This document shows, piece after piece, positions 63,203 to 64,000 of a stretch of DNA of 64,000 nt. Position numbers and translations under genes: made by a program. Each line of letters starts with the position of its first letter. Within the stretch, counting starts at the first letter, position 1. This stretch comes from CAZUAQ01 sp964618455 (GTDB lineage Bacteria; Planctomycetota; Phycisphaerae; UBA1845; PWPN01), in contig CAZUAQ010000017.1 in NCBI GenBank assembly GCA_964618455.1, forward strand, positions 47,812-111,811, written 5' to 3'. The notes under the pieces are model-generated. The model was not told the DNA's origin, ran no database searches, and worked only from the letters and a program-made list of their open reading frames with translations.

Positions 63203-63991
63203 TCATTTAGCTTTCTGAGCTACCATCGCCGCAAGCATTGCCTTCACGTCGGTTAGCTCGAGTCGGATCTTTTCCAACTCGTTTTCCTGTTCCTCTTCAC
63301 CAGGAGAGAGGAACCACGACGCCACGAAACCCGTGAATGCGCCGAACAGGCCCACACCGGCAGTCATGAGGATCGCCGCCACGATCTGGCCTTCCCAGGT
63401 GACTGGATATTTGTCCCCATAACCCACCGTCGTGATCGTGACGAACGACCACCACAGCGCGTCCTGCGCGGTAAGGATATTGCTCGACTCGGCCTTCTCG
63501 CATTGGAGAATCGCGATGCTCCCGAAGACCACGAGCAAAATGGAAACGAGCCCGGCAGCGGCCAGGGTGCTCTGAGCCCTGCGATGCAGGATGAAGGTCG
63601 AGATCATCTTCGCGGAACGCAGACCTCGGAGTACCCGGAGGATGCGGACCACCCGGGCCAGCCGTCCCCATCGGAGGGCATCCAGGAACGGTATGCTGGA
63701 GATGAGGTCGATCCATCCCCACTTCATGTAGGCCAGTTTGTTCGGCGCCGTGGCAAGTCGGTACACGAAATCCCCAAGGAAGATGAAGCAGATGGCGGTA
63801 TCGGCGTAGAAGAGAATCTGGCTGGTGGCCTCGTCGAGAGGCACGAGCGTATCCACCGCCAGAGCTGCGAGCACGTAGAGGCACAGCCCCAGGATGAAGA
63901 GTTGGTAGATGTTTGCCTGCGATTGTGGCCAGAGCTTCTTGGCATCTGACCTTGCCCCCTGAAACGAGTCCGGGTGGCATGTCGTAGCCAT
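63203..63991 (-). CDS. Voltage-gated-type potassium channel
   Basis: 262 residues. Six membrane helices in the Kv plan: S1 (FILGLCLYVLAALAVDTLV), S2-S3, an Arg-rich S4 (RLARVVRILRVLRGLRSAK), S5 and a pore with the selectivity filter TVGYGD followed by S6 (AAILMTAGVGLFGAFTGFVA). A C-terminal coiled coil (EEEQENELEKIRLELTDVKAML) could support tetramer assembly. It should conduct K+ across the inner membrane in a voltage-dependent way. The gene is complete within the window. Confidence 0.92.
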   Translation of the reverse strand: MATTCHPDSFQGARSDAKKLWPQSQANIYQLFILGLCLYVLAALAVDTLVPLDEATSQILFYADTAICFIFLGDFVYRLATAPNKLAYMKWGWIDLISSIPFLDALRWGRLARVVRILRVLRGLRSAKMISTFILHRRAQSTLAAAGLVSILLVVFGSIAILQCEKAESSNILTAQDALWWSFVTITTVGYGDKYPVTWEGQIVAAILMTAGVGLFGAFTGFVASWFLSPGEEEQENELEKIRLELTDVKAMLAAMVAQKAK

Positions 63992-64000
63992 TCCACCTGT

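Overview
The window is GC-rich, densely coded DNA from what looks like a planctomycete, probably near the Phycisphaerae. No rRNA or other marker gene is present, so the placement is inference. The signs are: a PEP-CTERM sorting protein; three secreted proteins ending in dockerin-like Asp-rich repeats; MJ0042-type zinc-ribbon membrane proteins; a B-type succinate dehydrogenase; an ECF sigma/anti-sigma pair; DUF4838 and DUF4091-type glycan proteins with CBM9-like modules; a sulfatase; and Gram-negative envelope genes (lpxA, lnt, mreD, mrdA, mrdB).

Layout. 1-4.1 kb: tail of an unknown gene with a strong terminator, a candidate minus-strand small RNA, a GAF-GAF histidine kinase with its NarL-type regulator, and lpxA. 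4.1-8 kb (minus): a broken BACON/dockerin protein, a large HEAT-PDZ protein and tRNA-Arg(ACG). 8.1-11.9 kb: sdhC-sdhA-sdhB behind a good promoter. 12-27.4 kb (all plus): PEP-CTERM protein, transglutaminase-like protein, coiled-coil membrane protein, NicO metal transporter, an unusual sigma factor carrying helix-turn-helix domains, a zinc-ribbon membrane protein, a CBM9/DUF4091 protein and a lipoprotein esterase. 27.6-30.7 kb: ECF sigma, anti-sigma and PDZ protein, then a peroxiredoxin lipoprotein.

30.7-40.6 kb (minus): a GntR/LacI regulator with repeated upstream CGTATCAG sites; a cell-envelope run read as lnt, HEAT lipoprotein, mreD, mrdA (PBP2), mrdB (RodA); and galE with a small conserved-looking gene. 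40.7-49.3 kb: membrane proteins, an ABC-2-type permease, a CAAX protease, trpC, a PQQ-propeller/dockerin protein and a variant YchF-type GTPase. 49.4-64 kb: sulfatase, a 44-residue small protein, a dockerin protein, a glycan-use group (DUF4838 protein, HTH-EIIA regulator, six-hairpin glycosidase-like protein, large lipoprotein), a membrane thioredoxin with octapeptide repeats, and a potassium channel.

How the parts fit. The envelope run makes and shapes the wall and matures lipoproteins, several of which are encoded nearby. The glycan proteins plus the sulfatase suggest life on complex, possibly sulfated polysaccharides. Regulation is rich: one two-component pair, two sigma factors, a sugar-type GntR/LacI repressor and a PTS-like regulator. 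I found no phage, insertion sequence, CRISPR array or classical defence system. The least explained items are the candidate small RNA, the HTH-sigma fusion, the HTH-EIIA fusion, the variant YchF protein and the repeat element near 49.4 kb.
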